64,000 bases of DNA from Cyclobacteriaceae bacterium. Lineage in GTDB: Bacteria; Bacteroidota; Bacteroidia; Cytophagales; Cyclobacteriaceae. The stretch spans positions 310,001 through 374,000 of the forward strand of contig CATQIH010000013.1 in NCBI GenBank assembly GCA_958296015.1, written 5' to 3'. Under the pieces are notes generated by a model. It was not told where the DNA came from and did no database searches. It saw only the letters and a program-made list of their open reading frames with translations. Positions within the stretch are counted from its first letter, which is position 1. Every line of letters begins with the position of its first letter. This document shows, in pieces, positions 18,474-27,534 of the stretch. Made by a program: the position numbers and the translations under genes.

Positions 18474-18761
18474 TTACTCTTTCACTTCTTCAAAATCCAC
18501 ATATTCACCACCCCGGAATGTTTTAGATTGGTGTTCTTTTTTTTCCTCTTCGGGAATGTATTCTATGTTGACATTACCATCAGCAGGTTGCCGGTATTTG
18601 GGTTGTTTTTGCTGCTGCTGGAAAGGGCCGAAATTACCTTGCTGCGTATTTGGCCGCTGCTTGGTTCTGCCCAGCAATGTATCAAACACACGCAGGATGA
18701 ACCCGCTCACCTTATAAGCTACATAGATAAATATGATCGTAAATAAAATAAATTTTAGCAT
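18474..18761 (-). CDS. DUF4834 family membrane protein
   Basis: A 95-aa protein with one N-terminal membrane segment (about 3-22, FILFTIIFIYVAYKVSGFIL), then LRVFDTLLGR, a glutamine/proline-rich stretch (45-60) and an acidic tail ending YVDFEEVKE. This is the layout of the Bacteroidota DUF4834 family; function unknown. It lies 30 bp after carB on the same strand and may be co-transcribed. Confidence 0.8.
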   Translation of the reverse strand: MLKFILFTIIFIYVAYKVSGFILRVFDTLLGRTKQRPNTQQGNFGPFQQQQKQPKYRQPADGNVNIEYIPEEEKKEHQSKTFRGGEYVDFEEVKE

Positions 18762-18791
18762 CGCTCTTAACTTTTATCTATATATAAGAAC

Positions 18792-21608
18792 TTACTTACT
18801 CAAGTATAAGTTTCGCTCTCCGTAAATCTTTAAGAAGTAATCATCCAGCAAATCATCTATAAAGTAAATAGCCTCTCCGGTCGATTTCATCTCTGGCCCA
18901 AGTTCTTTGTTCACATTTGGGAATTTTTCAAAAGAAAACACCGGCACTTTGATGGCATAACCTTTCTTGTAAGGCTTAAAGTCAAAGTCCTTTACTTTTT
19001 TCTTGCCCAACATCACTTTGGTAGCATAATTTACATAAGGTTCTTTGTATGCCTTGCAAATGAACGGCACCGTGCGTGAAGCTCTCGGATTGGCCTCAAT
19101 GATGTATACCTTGTCGTTTTTGATGGCAAACTGGATATTGATCAGCCCTACGGTTCTTAAAGCCAGCGCGATCTTTTTGGTATGGGCTTCCATCTGCTGA
19201 ATCACAAAATCGCCCAGATTGTAGGGTGGCAGCACAGCATAAGAATCACCGGAGTGGATACCGGCAGGCTCTATGTGCTGCATCACACCAATGATGTACA
19301 CATCTTCGCCATCGCAGATTGCATCAGCTTCTGCTTCAATGGCACCATCCAGAAAATGGTCCAGCAGAATCTGGTTGCCGGGCATCTCTTTGGAGATATT
19401 CACTACATGAGATTCCAGTTCTTTTTCGTTGATGACGATCTTCATGCCTTGTCCGCCCAATACATAAGAAGGACGCACCAGCAGTGGAAAACCGATTTCT
19501 TTGGAAAGCTCCAGGGCAGATTCTGCGTCTTCAATCACCCCAAATTCCGGGTAAGGAATGTCATTTTCTTTGAGCAAGGTAGAGAAACGTCCGCGATCTT
19601 CGGCCAAATCCAGTGCCTCAAAGCTGGTACCTAGAATTTTGATACCGTAGCGATGCAGTTTTTCTGCCAGCTTCAGGGCCGTTTGTCCGCCAAGTTGCAC
19701 AATCACGCCTTCCGGCTTTTCGTGCAGGATGATATCGTAGATATGCTCCCAGAATACCGGCTCAAAGTAAAGCTTGTCGGCCACGTCGAAGTCGGTAGAT
19801 ACGGTTTCCGGGTTGCAGTTGATCATGATGGTCTCGTAGCCACATTCTTTGGCTGCCAGAATGCCATGCACGCAGGAATAGTCAAATTCAATGCCCTGCC
19901 CGATGCGGTTGGGCCCGGAACCCAGCACAATCACCTTTTTGCGATCGGTTGTGGTCGACTCATTCTCCTGCTGAAAGGTAGAATAATAGTAAGGGGTGTT
20001 TGCCTCAAACTCTGCTGCGCAGGTATCTACCATTTTGTACACCCGCTTGATATTCATCTCTTTACGCTTCTCATACACTTCGCTTTCCAGGCAGCGCAGC
20101 AGGTGCGCAACCTGCCGGTCAGCGTACCCTTTGCGCTTGGCAGTGCGCATAAGGTCGGCAGGTATGGTATTCAGATTATACTGCCCAATTTCTTTTTCCA
20201 GCTCCACCAGCTCTTCAATCTGTTGCAAAAACCATTTGTCTATTTTGCTAAGTTTCTGAATAGTTGTAAAGGAAATACCTAGTTTGAAAGCATCATAAAT
20301 GCGAAACAATCGGTCGCCACTGGGGTGCTCCAGGTTGTAGAGAATCGTATCCTGGTCGGTCTCTTCTTTGCCATCAGCACCCAAGCCGTTGCGTTTGATC
20401 TCCAGCGACTGACAGGCTTTCTGCAAAGCTTCCTGGAAGTTGCTGCCAATACCCATCACTTCACCCACCGACTTCATTTGCAGGCCCAGGTGCGCGTCGG
20501 CTCCCTGGAATTTGTCGAAGTTCCAGCGGGGAATCTTCACAATCACATAGTCCAGTGCCGGTTCAAAGCAGGCAGAGGTATTGCCGGTGATCTGGTTGCT
20601 TAGCTCATCCAGGTTGTAGCCAATGGCAAGCTTGGCAGCAATCTTAGCGATAGGATAACCGGTCGCTTTGGAAGAAAGGGCAGAAGAGCGCGACACCCGC
20701 GGGTTGATCTCTATACCAATGATGGAATCATCTTCCGGATTGACGGCAAACTGCACGTTGCAGCCACCGGCAAACTCACCAATGCCGTCCATCATCTTCT
20801 TGGCCAGATCGCGCATTTCCTGGTATACCGTGTCGGGCAGCGTCATGGCAGGTGCTACGGTGACAGAATCACCGGTGTGAACGCCCATCGGATCGAAGTT
20901 CTCAATGGAACAGATGATGATGATATTGCCGATAGTGTCGCGGAGCAGTTCCAGTTCGTATTCTTTCCAGCCCAGGATGCTTTGCTCTATCAGTACTTCG
21001 TGGGTAGGAGAGGCGTGCAGGCCGGCATTCAGGGCTTTTTCAAATTTGTCGGGCGATTGCACGAAGCCGCCACCGGTGCCGCCCAGCGTGTATGACGGAC
21101 GAATGACCAGCGGGAAGCCGATTTCCTGGGCAATCTCTTTTCCTTGCAAAAAAGACGTGGCAATACGCCCCTCGCAAACGCCTACGTTCAGTTCTTTCAT
21201 CTTCAGCCTGAACTTCTCCCGGTTTTCGGTCGTCTCAATGGCCTCTGTATTGACCCCGATCATGCGTACGTTGAAGGTTTTCCAGATGCCAGCCTTTTCG
21301 CAGTCTATGGCCAGGTTGAGGGCTGTCTGCCCACCCATGGTAGGCAATACAGCATCTATCTGCGGATGTTCTTTGAGAATCTCGACGATGTATTTCTTTT
21401 CCAGCGGCTTGAGATAAATATGATCGGCAGTCACCGGATCGGTCATGATGGTAGCCGGGTTGGAGTTGATGAGTGTCACCTCAATACCTTCATCTCGCAG
21501 AGAGCGGGCGGCCTGTGAGCCGGAGTAGTCAAATTCGCAGGCTTGTCCGATGACGATAGGGCCACTTCCGATAATGAGTACTGATTTGATGCTGTGATCT
21601 CTTGGCAT
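18792..21608 (-). CDS. carB: Carbamoyl-phosphate synthase large subunit
   Basis: Makes carbamoyl phosphate from bicarbonate, ammonia and 2 ATP for pyrimidine and arginine synthesis. The 938 aa contain two homologous ATP-grasp halves: the first with SVLIIGSGPIVIGQACEFDY at the N-terminus, the second with VIVLGSGPNRIGQGIEFDYS (about residues 555-575), joined by an oligomerisation domain. The protein ends soon after LGPEMKSTGEAIYFIDDLLD, so the C-terminal MGS-like allosteric domain of the about 1070-aa enterobacterial enzyme is absent. Bacteroidota orthologues commonly have this shorter length. carA is not in the window. Confidence 0.96.
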   Translation of the reverse strand: MPRDHSIKSVLIIGSGPIVIGQACEFDYSGSQAARSLRDEGIEVTLINSNPATIMTDPVTADHIYLKPLEKKYIVEILKEHPQIDAVLPTMGGQTALNLAIDCEKAGIWKTFNVRMIGVNTEAIETTENREKFRLKMKELNVGVCEGRIATSFLQGKEIAQEIGFPLVIRPSYTLGGTGGGFVQSPDKFEKALNAGLHASPTHEVLIEQSILGWKEYELELLRDTIGNIIIICSIENFDPMGVHTGDSVTVAPAMTLPDTVYQEMRDLAKKMMDGIGEFAGGCNVQFAVNPEDDSIIGIEINPRVSRSSALSSKATGYPIAKIAAKLAIGYNLDELSNQITGNTSACFEPALDYVIVKIPRWNFDKFQGADAHLGLQMKSVGEVMGIGSNFQEALQKACQSLEIKRNGLGADGKEETDQDTILYNLEHPSGDRLFRIYDAFKLGISFTTIQKLSKIDKWFLQQIEELVELEKEIGQYNLNTIPADLMRTAKRKGYADRQVAHLLRCLESEVYEKRKEMNIKRVYKMVDTCAAEFEANTPYYYSTFQQENESTTTDRKKVIVLGSGPNRIGQGIEFDYSCVHGILAAKECGYETIMINCNPETVSTDFDVADKLYFEPVFWEHIYDIILHEKPEGVIVQLGGQTALKLAEKLHRYGIKILGTSFEALDLAEDRGRFSTLLKENDIPYPEFGVIEDAESALELSKEIGFPLLVRPSYVLGGQGMKIVINEKELESHVVNISKEMPGNQILLDHFLDGAIEAEADAICDGEDVYIIGVMQHIEPAGIHSGDSYAVLPPYNLGDFVIQQMEAHTKKIALALRTVGLINIQFAIKNDKVYIIEANPRASRTVPFICKAYKEPYVNYATKVMLGKKKVKDFDFKPYKKGYAIKVPVFSFEKFPNVNKELGPEMKSTGEAIYFIDDLLDDYFLKIYGERNLYLSK

Positions 21609-21756
21609 GAGCAGGTTAGATGTAGTTTAAGGTGAACCCAAAGGACAAATTGACTGCAAATTTAGAAGAATTAATGGGAAATTGGAAAATTACAAATTGA
21701 AAATTTAGAAAATTACAGATCAGGCGATTGTCTGACAGGATTGCTACTTGTATCGT

Positions 21757-22074
21757 CTAGATTATTTTTTGCTGCTGATCATAAAAAATGATACCTACTC
21801 TTTTGATGTAATCCAGCAAACCAATTTGGGAAATATGGTTGAAAATAGACAAATCAAACGTGTAAGGCAAAAGCAGATCATCCAGTTGCCAACTGATTTT
21901 GTTGACAATTCGGGAGGTAAGTTCTTTCCCTTTCAAAGTGAGGTCAATATCAGAGCAGTTCCTATAATTTCCTTTAGCACGGGAACCGTATAATACCGCC
22001 TGTTGCACTTCCGGAAAAGCAGCCAGTACTCTTTGTATTTGCTCAATAACGCTTTCTTTTAGTCCGTATCTCAT
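21757..22074 (-). CDS. MNT-type nucleotidyltransferase (antitoxin-like)
   Basis: Minimal nucleotidyltransferase, 105 aa, with the pol-beta signature GSRAKGNYRNCSDIDL (Gly30-Ser31, Asp42 and Asp44) and a third acidic residue in FDLSIF. The adjacent upstream gene encodes a HEPN-fold partner, 35 bp away on the same strand. In studied HEPN/MNT pairs the MNT enzyme AMPylates the HEPN toxin and thereby silences it; that role is inferred here. All catalytic residues are present, so the enzyme is probably active. Confidence 0.88.
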   Translation of the reverse strand: MRYGLKESVIEQIQRVLAAFPEVQQAVLYGSRAKGNYRNCSDIDLTLKGKELTSRIVNKISWQLDDLLLPYTFDLSIFNHISQIGLLDYIKRVGIIFYDQQQKII

Positions 22075-22109
22075 ATTTTTTTAGAAAAGATATTCTGCTG
22101 AGAACTACC

Positions 22110-22517
22110 TCAGAGAGTTTCCATCTTTTGCTGAAAAACTACCAACAACGCATGATAGTCAGCAACAACTTTCTGAAAAATATCCTCTACCGTTTCTTCA
22201 TTATAGGTATGTGCCGATTGGTTGCGACTTTTGATCATGTCCATCCACATTTCACCATCTTCCATCAGATCTATTTTAAAAGCCTCTCGTGTAGCGTCCC
22301 TTGATCCACCGATCAGGGTATTTCCTTGGTAGGACAAATAGTCTTTCATCACACTCCAGGCAAGTTCGTGGGTATATTCAAAACGTTGAATCAGCCCTTC
22401 CTTTTCTAGCTCAGATAAGCTTTCCGGCTCCTGACCTTTTACAGCAGCTTCCAGCTTGGCCAATGCTCTGTTGAAGTTAGCAAACCGTTGCTGCCATCGG
22501 ATGTCTGGGTTATTCAT
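22110..22517 (-). CDS. HEPN-fold toxin-like protein (HI0074 family)
   Basis: All-helical protein of 135 aa of the nucleotidyltransferase substrate-binding/HI0074 family. It contains the HEPN RNase motif R-x4-H-x-Y as RNQSAHTY (Arg98, His103, Tyr105), and the family segment FEYTHELAWSVMKDYLSYQG. I start it at the ATG at 22517 (MNNPDIRWQQ); the frame extends 25 codons upstream but without family resemblance. Together with the MNT gene just downstream it forms a type VII toxin-antitoxin module. Location beside carB and pepF shows no mobile-element boundary. Confidence 0.88.
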   Translation of the reverse strand: MNNPDIRWQQRFANFNRALAKLEAAVKGQEPESLSELEKEGLIQRFEYTHELAWSVMKDYLSYQGNTLIGGSRDATREAFKIDLMEDGEMWMDMIKSRNQSAHTYNEETVEDIFQKVVADYHALLVVFQQKMETL

Positions 22518-22737
22518 GACGTAAATCCTGTAGGGTTGAAAGTTTCCAGCTTTCTTCAAATATACAAACATTCGGTTGAGATAATAAGGCATTCATGGTG
22601 GAAATAGGCCTTATTCTAAGGCTGGTGGCGACACAAACCTTGTATAGCAATGAACAGTTATGCTTCTGTACATTTCCAAAAAGCTGTATTTTCCTTATGT
22701 TTAGGGTATTGAATCATCATTTAAGATTTTTTCAGCC

Positions 22738-24582
22738 ATGACAGATCATTTTTATTCCTCTGAAACAGCCACGCCGAAGCAGCGGGAAAATATTGCAGAA
22801 AAGCACCTGTGGGACCTGACCGACCTTTTTCCTTCTGATGAAGCCTGGAAGGCACAGAAAGAGGCCAGCGAAAAAGATATTCCTGCGCTGGCAGATTATA
22901 AGGGGAAATTAGGTGCAGAGGCAAAGACGTTGCTGACGTTTCTGGAAAAAAGTAGCCATATCGAAAAAGACCTCACCCGGGTGTATTCCTACGCTGCCAT
23001 GAAGTCGGACCAGGATACGCGGGTATCCAAATACCAGGGCATGAAGCAGGAAATGCAGCAGGTATACGCCAATTTCTCTGCGACGGTGTCGTTTTTCAGT
23101 CCGGAAATTCTGGCCATAGGCCAGGAAACGATTCACAGCTTTATGGCACAGGAGAAAGGACTGCAAATCTATGCGTTTATGCTGGATGATATTCTGCGAA
23201 CAGCCGCACATACCGGTACGCCCGGTGAGGAGAAAATCATGGCACAGGCCGGACTGATGTCGTCTAATGCGCAGAACATTTTTTCTATTTTTGCCAATGC
23301 CGAGTTTCCGTACCCAGAAGTGACGATCAGCAGCGGCGAGGTAGTCAGGCTCAACCAATCGGCTTTTGCTTTGCAGCGAAGCAGCCATCACCGGGCCGAC
23401 CGGGAGCAGGTGTTCAAGGCTTTCTTTACAGCCATCGGGCAGTTTAAAAGTACCTTTGGCGCGCAGCTTTCGGGCAATGTCAAGTCGCATCTGTTTTACA
23501 AAAATGCCAGAGGCTATCAATCCTGTCTGGAAATGGCACTGAATGCCAATAATATCCCGGTGGAGGTGTACCATAGCTTGATAGAGAACGTCGACAAGAA
23601 TATAGGTACGTTTCACCGTTACCTGAGCCTGCGGAAGAAACTGCTAGGCATAGCGCAGTTGCATTATTACGACCTGTATGCACCACTGCTGGGCGATATT
23701 AAACTGGAATATTCGGTAGACGAAGCACAGCAGCATATCCTGGCCTCGCTGACTCCTCTGGGCACACCATATACGGATATCATTGATGAGGCTTTCCGCA
23801 ATCGTTGGATAGACATGTACCCTACCGAAGGCAAGCGATCGGGCGCGTATTCCAACGGCTCGGCCTACGATGTGCATCCTTATATGCTGATGAACTACAA
23901 CGGGCAGTTCAACGATGTAAGTACGCTGACGCACGAACTGGGGCACACCATGCAGAGCTATCTTTCTAACCAGAAGCAGCCGTATCCTACAGCCAACTAC
24001 CCGATCTTTGTGGCAGAAGTGGCCTCTACCTTCAGCGAGGCACTGCTATCAGACTACATGCTCAAGCAGTTGGATGACGACAAGATACGCTTCAATATCC
24101 TGGGCAACTACCTGGAAGGAGTGAAAGGCACTGTCTTTCGCCAGGCACAGTTTGCAGCCTTTGAGTTGCTGATCCATGAGCTGACTGAAAAAGGCGAGGC
24201 TCTGACCGGCGAGCGGCTGAGCGAACTATACATGGAACTTACCAAAAAGTATTACGGACACGATCAGGGTACTTGTATAGTAGACGACTATATTCAATAC
24301 GAATGGTGCTACATTCCACATTTCTACTACAACTTCTACGTGTATCAGTACGCTACTTCCTTCACAGCATCGGAGGCATTATCTGAAAAGGTGATCGCAG
24401 GCGACAAAGAGGCTACGCAGAAATATCTGGATTTTCTGTCTGCCGGAGGTTCCGACTATCCGATTGAATTACTCAAAAAAGCAGGCGTAGACATGACCAC
24501 TTCTGAGCCTTTTGATCTCACCATGCGCAAAATGAACAAGGTAATGGACGAGATGGAAGCTATTTTGGAGAGAATGGAATGA
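22738..24582 (+). CDS. pepF: Oligoendopeptidase F (M3B metallopeptidase)
   Basis: Cytoplasmic zinc peptidase that cuts oligopeptides, 614 aa. The zinc motif HELGH is at residues 399-403 in VSTLTHELGHTMQSYLSNQ, with the downstream glutamate in FVAEVASTFSEALLSDY. The N-terminal helical domain typical of PepF (DLTDLFPSDEAWKAQKE onward) is complete and there is no signal peptide. It is divergent from the HEPN/MNT pair and stands alone. Full family length. Confidence 0.96.
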   Translation: MTDHFYSSETATPKQRENIAEKHLWDLTDLFPSDEAWKAQKEASEKDIPALADYKGKLGAEAKTLLTFLEKSSHIEKDLTRVYSYAAMKSDQDTRVSKYQGMKQEMQQVYANFSATVSFFSPEILAIGQETIHSFMAQEKGLQIYAFMLDDILRTAAHTGTPGEEKIMAQAGLMSSNAQNIFSIFANAEFPYPEVTISSGEVVRLNQSAFALQRSSHHRADREQVFKAFFTAIGQFKSTFGAQLSGNVKSHLFYKNARGYQSCLEMALNANNIPVEVYHSLIENVDKNIGTFHRYLSLRKKLLGIAQLHYYDLYAPLLGDIKLEYSVDEAQQHILASLTPLGTPYTDIIDEAFRNRWIDMYPTEGKRSGAYSNGSAYDVHPYMLMNYNGQFNDVSTLTHELGHTMQSYLSNQKQPYPTANYPIFVAEVASTFSEALLSDYMLKQLDDDKIRFNILGNYLEGVKGTVFRQAQFAAFELLIHELTEKGEALTGERLSELYMELTKKYYGHDQGTCIVDDYIQYEWCYIPHFYYNFYVYQYATSFTASEALSEKVIAGDKEATQKYLDFLSAGGSDYPIELLKKAGVDMTTSEPFDLTMRKMNKVMDEMEAILERME

Positions 24583-24654
24583 TGGAATAATGGAATAATG
24601 TGGGGATGAGATGATGTGTTGATGAGTGATGAGATGATGTGCCTATTGAAGCTT

Positions 24655-25719
24655 CTAAAGCGAAGTATATTTAAAAGGAGAAGCCTGATATTCTTTCAGG
24701 TGATTATAGGCGATGGTGACGTATTCTGATTTGAATATTTTGTTCTTGCGGGCAGACCATTCTTCTATTTTAGGCATAATATCCTCTACTGTAGCTTGTG
24801 CGTTATCTTTTAACAGATAATCTACAGAGGCAAGCAACTCCAGAGAGAAAGCTGATTCAAAACCTTCAATCAGTTGTAATAGTCTCTTGAGCCGGTGAAA
24901 TTGTTCGGTATTTAATTGTGCGCTCACATACTTTTCTACCTCATCAAACAATTCATAATTAAGCAGTAGAGGCTCAAAGGGTTTGGTGCTTTTTTGCTCC
25001 ATACCTTTCAGGTACTTACCATTTAGGTGATAGAGGACATGTCCTACGCCGGGAGAATACGGTCCATAATAGTAAGGAATAAACTCGAGCTTATATAATT
25101 GCTGTTCTCCCATACGCTGTAGAAAATAGACGAGTTTATTGGCTACAAAAGGGCTGGCTTCTTCTCCCAGACGCTCGTACTGGAACATGGCATACAGAAG
25201 CATAGCCCTTACCGGGGTTAATTTTACTTCTTTAGCAGGAGTCTCTTTCTGAAGCTGTTCTTTAATATGAGCGTTGGGTTCATATACCCAAGCTTCGGTG
25301 TCTAAAGGAGCCAGATATTTTTCTATTAGGGCTTTTACCTTATCCCATTGCAGACCTCCATTGCCGCAGCCTAATGGTGGGATAGCGATACTTTTGATGG
25401 CTTTGCTTTGCAAATCACCCACCAATGTTTTTAACCCTCCCTCCACATATTGGTAACTGGATTTACGGTAGTAAACCGTCTTGGTAGGAAAGTTAACGAT
25501 CCACTTGTCTCCTTGCGGGGTGAGTTCTTTTACCCAAAGCAGCTTTCCTGTTTCCAGTTCTTTTTGTTCGCAGGCTTTTTTATAGACTCGGAAATTCTCA
25601 GGAAAAGCTTCTTTGAACTGCAAGGCAATACCTTTTCCCATCACTCCCATCGTATTGACAGTGTTGACGAATGCTTCAGTAGGAGCATCTAATAGGTTTC
25701 CTTGGGTGTAACGAATCAT
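24655..25719 (-). CDS. darG: DarG-type antitoxin: macro domain plus DarG C-terminal domain
   Basis: In DarTG modules DarG reverses DNA ADP-ribosylation by DarT. The 354 aa hold an N-terminal macro domain (1-150) with NTVNTMGVMGKGIALQFKEA and PPLGCGNGGLQWDKVKAL (ADP-ribose-binding loops), then a C-terminal domain (about 168-354) with TPVRAMLLYAMFQYERLG, KLVYFLQRMGEQ, YYYGPYSPGVGHVLYHLNG and LLQLIEGFESAFSLELLASV, the DarG-specific part that binds DarT. A darT gene would be expected immediately upstream (beyond 25719); instead there is 155 bp of spacer and then an opposing hydrolase gene. Both domains seem intact. Confidence 0.85.
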   Translation of the reverse strand: MIRYTQGNLLDAPTEAFVNTVNTMGVMGKGIALQFKEAFPENFRVYKKACEQKELETGKLLWVKELTPQGDKWIVNFPTKTVYYRKSSYQYVEGGLKTLVGDLQSKAIKSIAIPPLGCGNGGLQWDKVKALIEKYLAPLDTEAWVYEPNAHIKEQLQKETPAKEVKLTPVRAMLLYAMFQYERLGEEASPFVANKLVYFLQRMGEQQLYKLEFIPYYYGPYSPGVGHVLYHLNGKYLKGMEQKSTKPFEPLLLNYELFDEVEKYVSAQLNTEQFHRLKRLLQLIEGFESAFSLELLASVDYLLKDNAQATVEDIMPKIEEWSARKNKIFKSEYVTIAYNHLKEYQASPFKYTSL

Positions 25720-25874
25720 GGGTTAATAATAAAACTTTCTTTTGGGGTTTAAAAGATTTCTATGGAGATCATGCCTATATAAATAGAGTTATTATACAAG
25801 ATATCATCGTATTTTGTCACTTTACAAGCTAACATATGTTAACCAAACACTAGAAATACAAACCAACAAACAAT

Positions 25875-26630
25875 ATGAATACATCAAAAGTGGTAGAATG
25901 GGGTAAGGGGAACAAAATATTGGTCTTTTTACATTATTTTGGAGGGGCTGCCGATAGCTGGCAGTGGGTGGCGCAGGCACTTTCTCCTAAGTACTGCTGT
26001 ATTGCGCTGAACCTTCCTGGCTTTGGAGGCACGGCACCGTTGCAGAACAAATCAATTCTGGAATATACCCGGTATATCCGGGATACACTTCAAGCATTGG
26101 GCATCAATAAGTTTACCCTCATCGGGCATTCCATGAGCGGGAAATTTGCTTTGCAGATGGCAGCCGAAGACACCCAACAACAGATTGAGCAAATTCTTTT
26201 GGTAGCTCCTTCTCCGCCTACTGTTGAGCCGATGCCTGCTGAAGAAAAGCAACGTATGCTCAAACATCCTGACAGAGAAATAGCCGAAACGACTGTGAAA
26301 AATGCTGCCATCAAGCCGCTCACCAAAGAGCAGCACGCCTTGGCAGTAGACACGCAAATGATTATCGATAATGCTACCTGGCAGTGGTGGCTGCTGGAAG
26401 GTATGAACCATGCTATAGCCGATCAGATGGATCGGGTTAAAGCTCCGGTCACAGTGCTGGCTTCTGAAGATGATCCGGCCATTCCGTATGATACTATATT
26501 GTCTGAGGTGATCGGGAAAGTGCCGGGCGCAGCATTGGTCAGCCTCAAAGGCGTAGGCCATCTTCTGCCATTGGAGGTTCCGAAAATAGTGGCTGCGCAG
26601 ATTGAACGCTTAATGGTTTGCCAAGCGTAA
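25875..26630 (+). CDS. Alpha/beta hydrolase
   Basis: A 251-aa alpha/beta hydrolase. Visible: oxyanion strand FLHYFGGAADSW, nucleophile elbow GHSMSG (Ser about 84), acid residue in LASEDDPAIPYD (about 201) and catalytic His in KGVGHLLPLE (about 234). No signal peptide, so cytoplasmic. Substrate unknown. Follows a 155-bp AT-rich divergent spacer opposite darG; the next genes on the other strand are broken. Confidence 0.88.
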   Translation: MNTSKVVEWGKGNKILVFLHYFGGAADSWQWVAQALSPKYCCIALNLPGFGGTAPLQNKSILEYTRYIRDTLQALGINKFTLIGHSMSGKFALQMAAEDTQQQIEQILLVAPSPPTVEPMPAEEKQRMLKHPDREIAETTVKNAAIKPLTKEQHALAVDTQMIIDNATWQWWLLEGMNHAIADQMDRVKAPVTVLASEDDPAIPYDTILSEVIGKVPGAALVSLKGVGHLLPLEVPKIVAAQIERLMVCQA

Positions 26631-26697
26631 TTCGGGTGCTTTAGCGGCAAGCTTCAAGTTGTTTTTGCTTGTGGCTTACAGCTTACAGCTATGTTTT

Positions 26698-27436
26698 TTA
26701 CTTCACCACCCCCAACACAATAGGCAGCATCGCCAATATGCCATTCCCCAGGTAATGCACAATAAAGCCTGCCCAGGTAGACTGGAACCTTTGTGCTGCA
26801 TAGCTGACAGTGAGCGTAGTGGGCAACAAATAAATGATCGTCCAGGGATAAAATGGCGTATGAAACAGGCACCAAAACAGGCCATGTACGATCCATGTTC
26901 GCTTACCCCAGACCAACTCCTGCCGGGGCAAGATATACCCTCTGAACCAAAGCTCTTCTCCCAGAATGTTGAAAAAGGTTAGGAAGATAAAATACACCAC
27001 AACGACCCAGTAAGCACCTGATAAAGGCACACCCAAAAAAGTAGTGAGCGCAAATGCAGGTGCTCTGTTGAATATCAGGAAGAAAAGAGGGGAAAGCAAA
27101 CCAGTTTGTGGAAGCAAGATATTGTGCTGTGGGCAGCAGCAGGCCGGTAAGTAAAAAGCCTACGACGAAAATACCGAAGCTAACAGCAGCCTGTTTGATG
27201 GTAAGCTTTTTTAGTCTAAGCCTGCTTTTCCAGTTGCTCAACGTGCTTTCTTTACGAAGCAACAGGAACGTAGCAAGTATAAAAGCTGATAGGGGAAGCG
27301 TATAGCTGATGATAAATGCCCAGAACTGCGGCATGTATTGCATGAGCAAAGGTAGCAGCTGATACACACAAAGCCTGAAAAGCAGGGCTGAAGCACCAAA
27401 ATACACTACTGATCGGAGTAAGCCCAGAGGTTTCAT
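26698..27436 (-). pseudogene. CPBP intramembrane metalloprotease, frameshifted
   Basis: CPBP/CAAX-type membrane protease split over two frames. The first part (27436 to about 27085) encodes the N-terminal helices (ALLFRLCVYQLLPLL, FAVSFGIFVVGFLLTG-type segment); the second (about 27100 to 26698) encodes the core with GEELWFRGYILPRQELVWG (EExxxR motif) and FHTPFYPWTI (metal-binding histidine), followed by further helices. Frames change inside a C4/T4-rich stretch at about 27075-27100, consistent with one single-base indel. Apart from this shift the protein would be complete, so the loss is recent or a sequence error. Confidence 0.8.
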
Positions 27437-27534
27437 CGCTTGGTTTGTTCAATTTACCCTAAAGTACTAAAACCATGTTGGATATAGGTGATTTGCTGTA
27501 AGAAAACTTCTTTTTCAAATTGCCATCAAAAACA

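Noticed and set aside
19653-20282. 209-codon frame opposite carB
   Set aside because: Antisense shadow of carB without a signal or domain.
23139-23616. Long minus-strand frame opposite pepF
   Set aside because: Antisense shadow of pepF.
24583-24654. Satellite-like GATGAG tract after pepF
   Set aside because: Only a short purine-rich, loosely repetitive spacer without constant unit.
27050-27120. Programmed frameshift in the CPBP gene
   Set aside because: No slippery heptamer with downstream structure; a plain indel in a C4/T4-rich stretch explains the change and neighbouring genes show the same kind of lesion.
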